Below are positions 54,643 through 63,536 of a DNA stretch of 64,000 nucleotides, one piece after another (within the stretch, counting starts at the first letter, position 1; each line of letters begins with the position of its first letter). Source of the stretch: Acidithiobacillus thiooxidans ATCC 19377 (GTDB taxonomy: Bacteria > Pseudomonadota > Gammaproteobacteria > Acidithiobacillales > Acidithiobacillaceae). The position numbers were made by a program, and so were the translations under genes. The stretch is from NCBI RefSeq assembly GCF_009662475.1, contig NZ_CP045571.1, positions 3,098,501 to 3,162,500 of the forward strand, read 5' to 3'. A model generated the notes under the pieces. The model saw nothing but the letters and a program-made list of their open reading frames with translations. It did no database searches and was not told the DNA's origin.

Positions 54643-56106
54643 ATGGTGAATTTTGATGCACTGATTGCCGCACTCTGGATCATCCCCGCCGTCGCCATCA
54701 TTCTGATGCTCGCCCTGCGTCGGCCGCATCTGGCCGAATATCTCAACCTGCTGACTTCCATAGCAGTTTTCGGCCTGACTCTAGCAATTCTCGTGGCCGT
54801 TCCCGATAAGGCTCTGGTCACCGGAGAGCAATACATTTTATTGACCCCTCTGGGGGCCTGGGTGCTGTTTTGCGTGGGCCTGGTTTATCTGCTGGCGTCC
54901 ATTTACGCCATTGGCTACATGCGCCTGCTGCCCGAAGAAAAACCCCGACTGCACAAATACTATGCCCTGCAGGCGGGTTTTGCCTTGACCATGCTCATTG
55001 CGCCGTTGATGAACAATCCCGGCATTTTCTGGATTGCCATTGATTTCACGACCATTGTCAGCGCTTTTCTGGTGGGTTTCGAGAAAGAAGCCGAATGCAT
55101 CGAAGCGGCCTGGAAGTATCTGATCGTCGTTTCTGCGGGGCTGGCCCTGGCCCTGTTGGGTATTATCCTTTTTTACTGGGGTGGCACCTTCGTGCTTGGC
55201 CCGACTTATGCGCTGACCTGGGCCAATCTCCGTGAAGTCGCCCCCAAGGTTCCCGAAACCCTTTTGTTTTTGGCTTTTCTCCTGACTCTAGTGGGTTTTG
55301 GCACCAAGGTGGGTCTCGCCCCCATGCATACCTGGCTACCTGATGCCCATAGCGAAGGCCCGGCCCCGGTGTCCGCCATGCTTTCCGGTGCTTTGCTCAA
55401 CATTGCCCTGCTGGGGATTTATCGGTTTTTATCCATTGTCGACAGTGGCGGTTACAGCCTCATGGGGCACACTGCACTACTGGTACTGGGCGTAATATCC
55501 CTTTTTGTGGCAGGCCTGTTTATCGTTCGTCAGGATGGCGCCAAGCGCATGCTGGCCTATTCCTCCCTGGAACATATGGGGGTACTGGCCATTGGTTTCG
55601 GCTTTGGTGGCCCCATTGCCTTTGCCGGGGCCATGTATCACATGATCAACCACTCCATGAATAAATCCCTGATGTTTTTCGGGGCGGGCAACATGATGCG
55701 TGCTTACGGCACCAAGTCCATGAGTAAAATGCGTCAGGTACTGCGCTACTATCCGGTGACGGGCGCCCTCTGGTTACTGGGTGCTGTGGCTATTACCGGA
55801 GCCCCGCCCTTCGGCTTGTTTTTATCGGAGCTGACCATTTTGCGGGGTGGCATTCTCAGCCCCAACCCTTGGGCAGTCTGGGTGATGGCCATTCTGCTCA
55901 TTCTCATATTTATTGCCTTCATGAATCATTTTCGGCGCATGATCTGGGGCCCGGAACCGGAACCCGATGAAGTGCCCACGCTCAAGTTATCCCTGTGGAA
56001 TAGCCTACCCATGTGGCTGGCCCTGATTCCTGTGCTGGTACTGGGACTTTGGTGGCCCAGTGGCTTGTGGGGATTTTTCCAACAGGCCTTTATGGTGCAG
56101 CCATGA
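54643..56106 (+). CDS. hyfF: Hydrogenase-4-like antiporter-type subunit HyfF
   Basis: 487 residues with 13-14 helices, of the Mrp/NuoL-M-N antiporter family. The key ion-path residues are visible: Glu in VGFEKEAECIEAAWKYL (helix 5), Lys in GTKVGLAPMHTWLPDAHSEGPAPVSAMLSG (helices 7-8), and MYHMINHSMNKSLMFF (helix 12 Lys region). It would move protons or Na+ during electron transfer. Its stop overlaps the hyfG start (ATGA). Confidence 0.9.
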   Translation: MVNFDALIAALWIIPAVAIILMLALRRPHLAEYLNLLTSIAVFGLTLAILVAVPDKALVTGEQYILLTPLGAWVLFCVGLVYLLASIYAIGYMRLLPEEKPRLHKYYALQAGFALTMLIAPLMNNPGIFWIAIDFTTIVSAFLVGFEKEAECIEAAWKYLIVVSAGLALALLGIILFYWGGTFVLGPTYALTWANLREVAPKVPETLLFLAFLLTLVGFGTKVGLAPMHTWLPDAHSEGPAPVSAMLSGALLNIALLGIYRFLSIVDSGGYSLMGHTALLVLGVISLFVAGLFIVRQDGAKRMLAYSSLEHMGVLAIGFGFGGPIAFAGAMYHMINHSMNKSLMFFGAGNMMRAYGTKSMSKMRQVLRYYPVTGALWLLGAVAITGAPPFGLFLSELTILRGGILSPNPWAVWVMAILLILIFIAFMNHFRRMIWGPEPEPDEVPTLKLSLWNSLPMWLALIPVLVLGLWWPSGLWGFFQQAFMVQP

Positions 56107-57596
56107 ATATGCAAAGTCCCATGAATAATTGCAGCATTCGCTCTGTCACTGCGGGGCAGCTTGCAGCAGTAGCTCAGGAATGCCTGGATCAGCAGATGCG
56201 TTTCCTCATGGCCTGGCATGACTGGGAAGGGCAGCAATGCGTCGTGCGTTATTTGTTGAGCCAGAAGGACAATCCCGAATTTGTCCTGCTGGAATTACGC
56301 GGCACGGATACCATTCCTTCGCTCGCGGCGCTTGTTCCGCTCCTGGGCTGGTATGAGCGGGAAATGCAGGACCTGGGCGGTCTGCATTTTACCGGGCACC
56401 CCGAACCCTTCCCCCTGATTATTCACGAAGGTTTCAGCATCTCCCAGCCGCCACTCGGCATAAACGGCCGTTCAGGTCACCTGAGCGGCCTTTACCAGCC
56501 CCCCACCATGCCCGAAGTGCAGGGGGATCAGGTGCAGGATTTGTACTGGGGGCCGGTGCGTGCTGATGTGGTGGAAACCGCTGAATTTCACTATTCCTAT
56601 ATTGGTGAGGCCATTCTTCACTACCATCCGCGCTTGTTTTTCAAGCACCGGGGCATGGAAGCCCGTTTTGCCGGCCAGGACGCGCAGCGCAGTGTTTACC
56701 TGGCCGAGCGGGTTTCCGGAGTGGGCAGTGCCTGCCATGCTCTTGCCTATTGTCAGGCCGTAGAAAATGCCTGGGGCATTGAAGTCCCGCCCCGGGCGCA
56801 ACTGCTGCGGGTGATAATCGTGGAACTGGAGCGTCTCTATAACCATTTCCACTATTTTGGCCAGCTTTCCAAAACCACGACCCTCAAAGTCGGCGCCGCC
56901 ACCGGCTTCCTGATGGAAGAAAAAGTCAAACAACTGGCCGGAGAATTAACGGGTTCCCGCTATTTACGTAGCCTGCTGCGGGTAGGTGGGCTCCGCCGGG
57001 ACTTGCAGGCCGAGCATTTGGCCCATGCTCTGGAGCCCATCATTGATGAAGGCGAGGCTTATCTGAATCGGTTGCAGCAAACGGCGACCCACCTGGATCG
57101 TCTGATGGGCACCGGCGTACTTTCGCAAAGTGCCGCTTTTGATCAGGGGGCTACCGGTCCCGTCGCCCGCGCTTCCGGGCTCGATCGTGATTTGCGCCGG
57201 GACCATCCTTATGCGGCTTACCACAAATTACGTTTCAACGTACCAGTGCGCCAGAAAGGTGATGCCATGGCCCGCAGTGATGTTCGTGGGGAAGCTCTGC
57301 GGGAAGCCATTGCCCTGCTGGTACAGGCTTCGGGTCGTCTCAAAGCCGGTCCTGTGCATGCGGAATTCGACGTGCCAGGCGGAGCACAGCAGGGCCTGGG
57401 CTGGGCCGAAACCCCGCGAGGCACGCTGATTTACGCCGTCAGCATTGAGGATGGACGCCTGCAACGAGTCAAGATCAAATCACCCTCGTTTTCCAACTGG
57501 CGGGTGTTTCCACTGACGGTACACGGTACCAACATGATGGATTACGCCATTAACGAAGCGAGCTTCGGCCTCACCATTGCCGGTTGCGACCGCTAG
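56103..57596 (+). CDS. hyfG: HyfG-like large subunit (NuoC-NuoD fusion) without NiFe ligands
   Basis: 497 residues from ATG 56103, which overlaps the hyfF stop. The N-terminal ~150 residues are NuoC-like, the rest NuoD/hydrogenase large-subunit-like (VIIVELERLYNHFHYFG, GGLRRDL). In [NiFe] hydrogenases the metal is held by CxxC pairs in RICGIC and at the C-terminus DPCxxC. Here the first reads RVSGVGSACH and the end reads ASFGLTIAGCDR, so the ligand set is absent. This is the hallmark of energy-converting hydrogenase-related (Ehr) complexes, which carry out an electron transfer other than hydrogen chemistry. Confidence 0.87.
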   Translation: MNMQSPMNNCSIRSVTAGQLAAVAQECLDQQMRFLMAWHDWEGQQCVVRYLLSQKDNPEFVLLELRGTDTIPSLAALVPLLGWYEREMQDLGGLHFTGHPEPFPLIIHEGFSISQPPLGINGRSGHLSGLYQPPTMPEVQGDQVQDLYWGPVRADVVETAEFHYSYIGEAILHYHPRLFFKHRGMEARFAGQDAQRSVYLAERVSGVGSACHALAYCQAVENAWGIEVPPRAQLLRVIIVELERLYNHFHYFGQLSKTTTLKVGAATGFLMEEKVKQLAGELTGSRYLRSLLRVGGLRRDLQAEHLAHALEPIIDEGEAYLNRLQQTATHLDRLMGTGVLSQSAAFDQGATGPVARASGLDRDLRRDHPYAAYHKLRFNVPVRQKGDAMARSDVRGEALREAIALLVQASGRLKAGPVHAEFDVPGGAQQGLGWAETPRGTLIYAVSIEDGRLQRVKIKSPSFSNWRVFPLTVHGTNMMDYAINEASFGLTIAGCDR

Positions 57597-57605
57597 GAGA
57601 AAATT

Positions 57606-58397
57606 ATGCCATTATGGACCTGGACAGGACTTAAAGCCGGTAAAGCCGCTACCCGCTGGCCCCAAAGTGGACCCGATGGTCAGGAAGGGGTATTGGGAAT
57701 GCCGCGCCTGGATATCGCGGCCTGCCGCAGCGGTTGTGATCTTTGTGTGGAGAGCTGCCCCACTCAGGCTATTCATCAGGTGGATGGCGAACCGGTGATC
57801 GATTACGGGCGTTGTATTGTCTGCCAGCGTTGCGTGGAGAAATGCCCGGAGGGGGCCATGCAAAGTTCCTACGACTGGGCTTTTGGCGTGCGTCAGCGCA
57901 GTGATCTCATCTGGTCAGCGGCACTGGAAAGTGCTGAGGCCGCAGACCTTCGCAAACGCATTGCGGCCAGCCAGCGCCGCAGTCTGCACATTCGCCATGT
58001 GGACGCCGGTTCCTGTAATGCCTGCGAGTCCGAAATCAGTGCGCTGGACAATCCCTTTTATAATTTGCACCGACTGGGCATTTTCTTTACGCCCTCACCG
58101 CGTTTTGCCGACCTGCTGATGGTCACGGGACCCGTAACCGCACCCATGCACGACGTACTGCTGGCCACCTGGGAAGCCATGCCCGAACCACGTAGTGTCA
58201 TGGCTACCGGCACCTGTGCCGTCTCAGGCGCGCCCATGGATGAGGGTTATGCCGGTGGATCCGGACTGGAAGGCATTCTCCCGGTGGACATCTGGCTGCC
58301 GGGCTGTCCACCCAATCCGGCAGCACTCATTCATGCCCTGCTGCTTCTGGTAGAACGCATGCCGCAAAAAGTAACAGGAGGCCAATATGCTCAATAG
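57606..58397 (+). CDS. Fused ferredoxin-NuoB subunit (HyfH-HyfI type)
   Basis: 263 residues. Residues ~35-90 hold two [4Fe-4S] motifs: the second is canonical (CIVCQRCVEKCP); the first has a shifted first Cys (CRSGCDLCVESCP, CxxxCxxC). Residues ~125-255 are NuoB/HyfI-like with all four N2-cluster cysteines (SCNACESE, GTCAVSG, LPGCPPNP). Two subunits that are usually separate (HyfH/HycF and HyfI/HycG) are therefore one polypeptide, giving a fixed electron relay. AGGAG precedes the ATG. It overlaps hyfB by 11 bases. Confidence 0.88.
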   Translation: MPLWTWTGLKAGKAATRWPQSGPDGQEGVLGMPRLDIAACRSGCDLCVESCPTQAIHQVDGEPVIDYGRCIVCQRCVEKCPEGAMQSSYDWAFGVRQRSDLIWSAALESAEAADLRKRIAASQRRSLHIRHVDAGSCNACESEISALDNPFYNLHRLGIFFTPSPRFADLLMVTGPVTAPMHDVLLATWEAMPEPRSVMATGTCAVSGAPMDEGYAGGSGLEGILPVDIWLPGCPPNPAALIHALLLLVERMPQKVTGGQYAQ

Positions 58398-60351
58398 TTT
58401 CCTGCTGGGCGCACTGCTTTTTGTTCTCGCCATTATTCTCGGTCTGCTGCGTCTGAGTTCCGGCGCACGGATTGCCCTCATTTTCGGCACCGTGGCGATA
58501 CTGGTGGGCAGCGTCCTCAGTCTGCTAGCAGGATCTGGCCCTGACACTGGACAGCTTTGGTCCCTGGGCAGCATTCCCGTGACCTGGCACCTGCAGGCGG
58601 CTGCCGCCTGGCTGGTCTTCTGGGGCGGGCTCGCCGCGTTGGCCGCCTTCCTTTCCCCCAGCCGCGCCAAAAATCCCGGCATCTGGATGTCCGGGGCAGG
58701 GCTGGCTTTACTGGGAAGTCTCGGCGTTGCCGGTTTACAGGAAGGGATCGCCTTTCTGATTGCCTGGGAATTTTTGAGTTTTGGCGGTGCCGTCATGCTG
58801 CTTGCCGATGGGCTGCAGAATCGTGAAAAAAGCGGTCAATCCAATTTGTATATGCTGGCTCTGCTCGAGATTGGCGCCGTCGCTTTGTTGCTGTGCCTGC
58901 TCTTACTGGGAGCCGAGAATACTGAATTTACTGCCTGGGCGGGGTCCTGGGCAACTTATGGATCAGCGGCCTTTGGCATTGCCATTCTGTTCATCATTGG
59001 CTTCGGTGCCAAGCTGGGTATTTTGCCCTTTTACGAGTGGTATCCCGGTGCCTACAGTAGTGGCAGTGGCGCATCGGGGGCATTATTATCCGGCATCATC
59101 CTCAATGTGGCCTATTTTGCCCTGGGCCGGGCCATGCTTGACTGGTTACCCCGGAGTAGCGCTACCGGCACCGGTATTTTACTGGTTGCATTGGGCACCA
59201 TCACCGCTATTCTGGCCATTTTATATGCCTTTCAGCAGGAAGACTGGCGCCGTCTGCTGGCTTTTTCCACGGCTGAAAACGCCGGATTAGCGGTCGTCGC
59301 GCTGGGTGCCGCCTCCCTGTTCCGGGCTGACGGTCTGAATATGCTCAGTACCCTGGCCTGGACCGTAGGTCTCATTCATCTGGGCGGTCACAGCCTGGCC
59401 AAAGGCAGCATGATGCTGAGTGCCGACCGGGTCGCCAGTGTGCGCGGCGATTACAACATAGCCCAGAGCCGGGTGCTGGCACTCGCGCCCTGGACCCTTG
59501 GCATCGGCGCACTGCTGGGCGCAATGAGTCTGGCTGCGATGCCGCCTACTGCCGGGTTTGCGGGCGAATGGTATTTATTTCAGACGGTCTTTCAGGATTT
59601 TCATCTGACCAGCTCTGCCGCCAGAGTCACCCTGGCTTTGGGTGGAGCGGGATTGGCACTGACCGCCGCCATCGCCCTGGCCACCATGATCAAGGTCTTC
59701 GGTCTGGGTTTACTGGGTCGCGAGGAAAATCAACACAGCATTACCGGACGCTGGCCCATTCTCGCTTTAGGCCTGCTGGTTCTGGGGTATGCTGCAGCAC
59801 TGCCCTGGACCCTCGGCTTTCTCGCCGACGATAACTGGCCCGCTGTTCCCGCCGCCCTGGCCAGCATGGTGAAAGGACCAATCCTGATCCCTCTGCGTTT
59901 TCATTTTGCGTTTATTTCACCTCCGCTGCTGCTGCTGATGGGACTGCTACTATCCCTGATTCCATTAGCCATGCTGGGCTGGAGTCATCTTCGTCAGGGG
60001 CGCAAACGGGTGCCGGTCTGGGGTCACGGATTACGCCAGATACCGGCCAATAATGCGGTCACGGCTTTGGCTTTTTCCAATGCTTTGCGTGAATTCTATA
60101 GCTTTGTCTACCGCCCCAGCACCAATACCCGGAAAAGCCACAGTGAAAGAAGTTATTTCGTTCGTGAACTGCATTTTGATTACAGTCAGGCCCCGGTATT
60201 CGGTCCCTGGTTATTCCGTCCTGTAGTGCGCTTTGTGCAAATCATGAGTGATCGCCTAGGACTAGCCTTGCAAAATGGTTCGCTGAATGCCTATCTGGCC
60301 TATATCGGAGTACTGCTCATCATTATTTTTGCGAGTGTTTTTTATATTTAA
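58387..60351 (+). CDS. hyfB: Hydrogenase-4-like antiporter-type subunit HyfB
   Basis: 654 residues, about 16 helices, HyfB/HycC size. The antiporter core has GFGAKLGILPFYEWYPGAYSSGSGASGALLSG, where the usual His of PxHxWLPxAH is Tyr; Lys of helix 7 is kept. LIHLGGHSLAKGSMML corresponds to the helix 12 Lys region. It has the long C-terminal extension of HyfB. It starts within the end of the ferredoxin-NuoB gene. In E. coli hyfB is near the 5' end; here it is last in the set. Confidence 0.87.
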   Translation: MLNSFLLGALLFVLAIILGLLRLSSGARIALIFGTVAILVGSVLSLLAGSGPDTGQLWSLGSIPVTWHLQAAAAWLVFWGGLAALAAFLSPSRAKNPGIWMSGAGLALLGSLGVAGLQEGIAFLIAWEFLSFGGAVMLLADGLQNREKSGQSNLYMLALLEIGAVALLLCLLLLGAENTEFTAWAGSWATYGSAAFGIAILFIIGFGAKLGILPFYEWYPGAYSSGSGASGALLSGIILNVAYFALGRAMLDWLPRSSATGTGILLVALGTITAILAILYAFQQEDWRRLLAFSTAENAGLAVVALGAASLFRADGLNMLSTLAWTVGLIHLGGHSLAKGSMMLSADRVASVRGDYNIAQSRVLALAPWTLGIGALLGAMSLAAMPPTAGFAGEWYLFQTVFQDFHLTSSAARVTLALGGAGLALTAAIALATMIKVFGLGLLGREENQHSITGRWPILALGLLVLGYAAALPWTLGFLADDNWPAVPAALASMVKGPILIPLRFHFAFISPPLLLLMGLLLSLIPLAMLGWSHLRQGRKRVPVWGHGLRQIPANNAVTALAFSNALREFYSFVYRPSTNTRKSHSERSYFVRELHFDYSQAPVFGPWLFRPVVRFVQIMSDRLGLALQNGSLNAYLAYIGVLLIIIFASVFYI

Positions 60352-60369
60352 TTCAGTCAAGGAGTAAAA

Positions 60370-60747
60370 ATGTTTGCCACTTTCGGCTTCATCGCCATAT
60401 TTGCCGTTTTGGGTGCCTGGGCACGATACGGACAGAGTCTGCTGGTCCAAACGGTATTCGGGCGGGGTTTTCCCTGGGCAACCCTGAGTATCAACGTCAT
60501 GGGCTGTTTCATCATGGGTTTTCTTTTTTTTGAAACTCTCGAACGTATTTCTCTCAGTCCGGAATTACGTACAGGCATGCTTACCGGGGGCCTTGGCGCT
60601 TACACCACCTTCTCGACCTTCTCCCTGGAGACTCTCGTTCTTTTTGAAAACGGCGAAGCACTGAAAGGTTTGCTCTATATGTTTTCTTCACTGTTCCTGT
60701 GTGTGGCAGCGGCATTTGCCGGTGCCTGGGTATCCCGCAGTATTTAA
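60370..60747 (+). CDS. crcB: CrcB/Fluc fluoride channel
   Basis: 125 residues, four helices, the normal size of a single Fluc subunit. Signatures: GAWARYGQSLL, SINVMGCFIMGF and GLGAYTTFSTFSLE, the fluoride-pore TFSTF motif. It exports fluoride, which is toxic and enters cells as HF at low pH, so it suits an acidophile. It lies 18 bp after hyfB with AAGGAG as ribosome site, so it is probably read through from the hyf operon. No fluoride riboswitch was seen in the short gap. Confidence 0.92.
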   Translation: MFATFGFIAIFAVLGAWARYGQSLLVQTVFGRGFPWATLSINVMGCFIMGFLFFETLERISLSPELRTGMLTGGLGAYTTFSTFSLETLVLFENGEALKGLLYMFSSLFLCVAAAFAGAWVSRSI

Positions 60748-60761
60748 GAGAGGTGAAAATC

Positions 60762-61079
60762 ATGACCAGCGTTTCCGTAGTCCGTATTTACATCAAAGAA
60801 GGCGATAAACACGATGGCCACAATTTGATGGAGGAGATATTTCGTATGCTCCACGATCAGTACAAAGTGCATGGGGTCACCGCCTTCCGGGGTATTGCCG
60901 GCTTTGGCAGCAAGGGCGTGGTTCACGCCGATGATGTATTGCGCCTGAACGTGCATCTACCCCTGGTACTGGAGTTCTTCGACGAACCGGAGACCGTCGA
61001 TGCGGTCATGCCCCACCTGCTCGAACTGGTACCCGGCAATCATATTCTGCGCTGGGAAGCTGACTGCGGCTGCGCATGA
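60762..61079 (+). CDS. DUF190 (PII-like) protein
   Basis: 105 residues from ATG 60762 (AGAGAGGTG upstream). DUF190 signature: VRIYIKEGDKHDGHNLMEEI, then HGVTAFRGIAGFGSKGVVHADD and LPLVLEFFDEPETVDAVMP. The fold is PII-like (ferredoxin-like trimer). Such genes commonly pair with crcB, and a role in fluoride response or channel control is suspected, not shown. The last four bases overlap the start of the next gene (ATGA). Confidence 0.88.
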   Translation: MTSVSVVRIYIKEGDKHDGHNLMEEIFRMLHDQYKVHGVTAFRGIAGFGSKGVVHADDVLRLNVHLPLVLEFFDEPETVDAVMPHLLELVPGNHILRWEADCGCA

Positions 61080-61477
61080 ATCATCATTACTGCCCGCTCT
61101 GCTTCGCTGAAATTCCGATCGGAGTAGAGAATTGTCCGGCTTGTGGGCGCAACATTGAGGCCTGGGAACGGCAAACCCCTTATTATGATCGTTTGATCTG
61201 GGCACTCAAAAATCCCCATTCGGAAGTAAGAATGGGAGCCATACTCAGTCTCGCCAATCAGAACCATGCGGAAGCGGCAGGCCCTCTTGCTGAATGCGCA
61301 ATGTCTTATCCCGTAGATGTTATCCAGGGGCTGGCCGTCATCCGCGCCATAAAAAATGTCCCGGATAGCCCGGAAAAAGTTTCCGCGCTGCAGGGATTAA
61401 GCCATCACGCAGCACATGCCGTCAGGGTCGCCGCAGAAGAAGCGTTGAATACATCAACATCATTGCGCCTTGCATAA
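61076..61477 (+). CDS. Zinc-ribbon plus HEAT-repeat protein
   Basis: 133 residues. The N-terminus is a zinc ribbon (HYCPLCFAEIPIGVENCPACGRN, CxxC...CxxC). The rest consists of HEAT-like helical pairs (YYDRLIWALKNPHSEVRMGAILSLA, HHAAHAVRVAAEEALN). Such repeats bind other proteins. It is translationally coupled to the DUF190 gene, so it belongs to the hyf-crcB tail of the operon, perhaps as an assembly factor (inference). Confidence 0.7.
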   Translation: MNHHYCPLCFAEIPIGVENCPACGRNIEAWERQTPYYDRLIWALKNPHSEVRMGAILSLANQNHAEAAGPLAECAMSYPVDVIQGLAVIRAIKNVPDSPEKVSALQGLSHHAAHAVRVAAEEALNTSTSLRLA

Positions 61478-61627
61478 CAATAACACAGCAGTCAGCACCA
61501 AGGGTTTGGATTCATCTCCAAAATCAGAACAGAGGAATTTGTTCTACAATCAAGAAATGGTTGAGGGTTGTGTATACAGCCACATTGATCGTCATCATTC
61601 ATCTCCAGATACGGGAGGAAAATTCAC

Positions 61628-62881
61628 GTGAAAGACTTACGAAGTAACTTTCTGGACCATGTCAAAAAAGGCCTCAATGGCAAGGCGCTGCCCTTACGGG
61701 TCATTTTTTGGGATGGTCACGAATATGCTTTCGATGAACCCACACTGGTCACCATGCAGCTCAAATCAGCGAGCGTCATTACCCAGATCCTCACCGGCAG
61801 CGCTCTGGATGTACTGGGCGAAGGCTATGTGGAAGGCACTATCGGCATTGAAGGACGCTACCAGGACATTCTTGCTGTTGCCGAAGGTCTCAGCGACGCA
61901 TTTCCGGCCAAAAAACCCAAAACCGGCATTCTCCACAAGGCCTTACACAGCAAAGCCAAGGACAGGGAAGCCATTCACTATCATTACGATGTTTCCAACG
62001 ACTTCTACAAGCTTTGGCTGGATCGCAACATGGTGTACTCCTGTGGCTATTTCAAAACCGGCAAAGAAGATATTGATGTTGCCCAGGAGCAGAAACTGGA
62101 TCACATCTGCCGCAAACTCCATCTGCAGCCAGGTGAAAAACTCCTGGATATTGGCTGTGGCTGGGGCGGCCTGCTGACCTGGGCCGCCAAACACTATGGC
62201 ATTCAGGGGGTGGGCGTTACCCTCAGTGAAGAACAGTTTGCCTTTGCCAAAGAGCGCATTGAAAGGGAAGGCCTCGCCGATCGGGTAGAAATTCGCCTGC
62301 AGGACTACCGCGATATTCCCGAACGCGATTATTTTGACAAGGTGTCATCCGTGGGCATGTTCGAGCACGTGGGTCGGGCCAAGTTACCCGAGTATTTTGA
62401 GGTCATCAACCGGGTACTCAAGGAAGGCGGTTGGGTCATGAATCATGGCATTACCGCCAGCCAGCAGGACGATGAGGCGGGGCATCATTCCGGCAGCGAT
62501 TTCATGGATAAATACGTGTTTCCCGATGGTGAAATTCCTCACCTCTGGCGCGTCGTCCGGGATATGGCCGGACAGAATCTTGAGGTGATTGATGTCGAAA
62601 ACCTGCGTCCACACTATGCCCAGACTTTGATTCATTGGGTGGACCGCCTGGAAGCCCATAAGGACGAAGCTATGAACATGGTCGGAGACAAGCGCTATCG
62701 GATCTGGGCCATTTATATGGCAGGTTGCGCTTATGCCTTCTGGCGCAACTGGTCGGCATTGCATCAGGTGCTGGCTATCAAGCAGACCGGGGAGGAACTC
62801 ACTCCGCGCCCCTGGGAACGGCGCTATCAATATGAAAATGATCAATACCGTCTGGCTGAACCGGATTGGGGGGATTTGTAA
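61628..62881 (+). CDS. cfa: Cyclopropane-fatty-acyl-phospholipid synthase
   Basis: 417 residues starting with GTG at 61628, preceded by GGGAGG nine bases upstream. The SAM-binding loop is LLDIGCGWGG near residue 175, and AIHYHYDVSNDFYKLWLDRNMVYSCGYF is the Cfa substrate-pocket signature. Later motifs: SVGMFEHVGRAKLPEYF and NHGITASQQDD. The enzyme adds a methylene bridge to unsaturated membrane lipids, which lowers proton leak and aids acid tolerance. The 61478-61627 gap holds no gene; a promoter there is not clear. Confidence 0.95.
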   Translation: MKDLRSNFLDHVKKGLNGKALPLRVIFWDGHEYAFDEPTLVTMQLKSASVITQILTGSALDVLGEGYVEGTIGIEGRYQDILAVAEGLSDAFPAKKPKTGILHKALHSKAKDREAIHYHYDVSNDFYKLWLDRNMVYSCGYFKTGKEDIDVAQEQKLDHICRKLHLQPGEKLLDIGCGWGGLLTWAAKHYGIQGVGVTLSEEQFAFAKERIEREGLADRVEIRLQDYRDIPERDYFDKVSSVGMFEHVGRAKLPEYFEVINRVLKEGGWVMNHGITASQQDDEAGHHSGSDFMDKYVFPDGEIPHLWRVVRDMAGQNLEVIDVENLRPHYAQTLIHWVDRLEAHKDEAMNMVGDKRYRIWAIYMAGCAYAFWRNWSALHQVLAIKQTGEELTPRPWERRYQYENDQYRLAEPDWGDL

Positions 62882-62954
62882 GCCCGAAATATTCCCTGAC
62901 AGAATAATCATGCTTAACATGCCCTGATTAACTACAGGCAGTCAGGGAGGAAGC

Positions 62955-63533
62955 ATGGGCAGAAACCGTTTGGAAGCCTTCAGTGATGGTGTCATTGCCA
63001 TCATCATCACCATCATGGTCATCGAAATGAAGGTCCCTCACGGGGAAAATATGGCAGCACTGTTACCCGTGCTGCCCGTATTTCTCAGCTACATAATGAG
63101 CTTTATTTACGTCGGTATTTACTGGAACAACCATCACAACATGCTGCAAGCCAGTGGGAAAATCACCGGCAGCATTCTCTGGGCCAATTTGCATCTGCTG
63201 TTCTGGTTATCACTTTTTCCCTTCGTCACCAGTTGGATGGGTGAAAACCATTTCGCCACAGCACCTACAGAATTATACGGCGTGGTCCTTTTCATGGCTG
63301 CCATTGCCTATTTCATCCTTCAGCAGCGCATTATCGCACCCGGAGCACCGACCCTGCGGCGTGCCATTGGTCGGGACTGGAAAGGAAAGGTCTCGCCCAT
63401 CTTCTATTTCATAGGCATTATTTCCGCTCAATGGTCACCCACAGGCGCCAAACTTATTTATCTGGGACTCGCTTTTTTATGGTTGATTCCAGATCGCCGC
63501 ATCGAAAGCCTGCTTATCGATAGCAAAGAATGA
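62955..63533 (+). CDS. TMEM175-family potassium channel (DUF1211)
   Basis: 192 residues, six helices in one set. The FSDGV motif of helix 1 (RLEAFSDGVIAIIITIMVIEM) defines the family; YWNNHHNMLQ and NLHLLFWLSLFPF follow, also typical. Bacterial members form tetrameric potassium channels without a TVGYG filter. Ribosome site GGGAGG. Together with the Kch-type channel at 22282-23529 this gives two potassium pathways in the window. Confidence 0.88.
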   Translation: MGRNRLEAFSDGVIAIIITIMVIEMKVPHGENMAALLPVLPVFLSYIMSFIYVGIYWNNHHNMLQASGKITGSILWANLHLLFWLSLFPFVTSWMGENHFATAPTELYGVVLFMAAIAYFILQQRIIAPGAPTLRRAIGRDWKGKVSPIFYFIGIISAQWSPTGAKLIYLGLAFLWLIPDRRIESLLIDSKE

Positions 63534-63536
63534 TCA

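Noticed and set aside
60352-60369. Fluoride riboswitch before crcB
   Set aside because: Only 18 bp separate hyfB from crcB, too short for the riboswitch fold.
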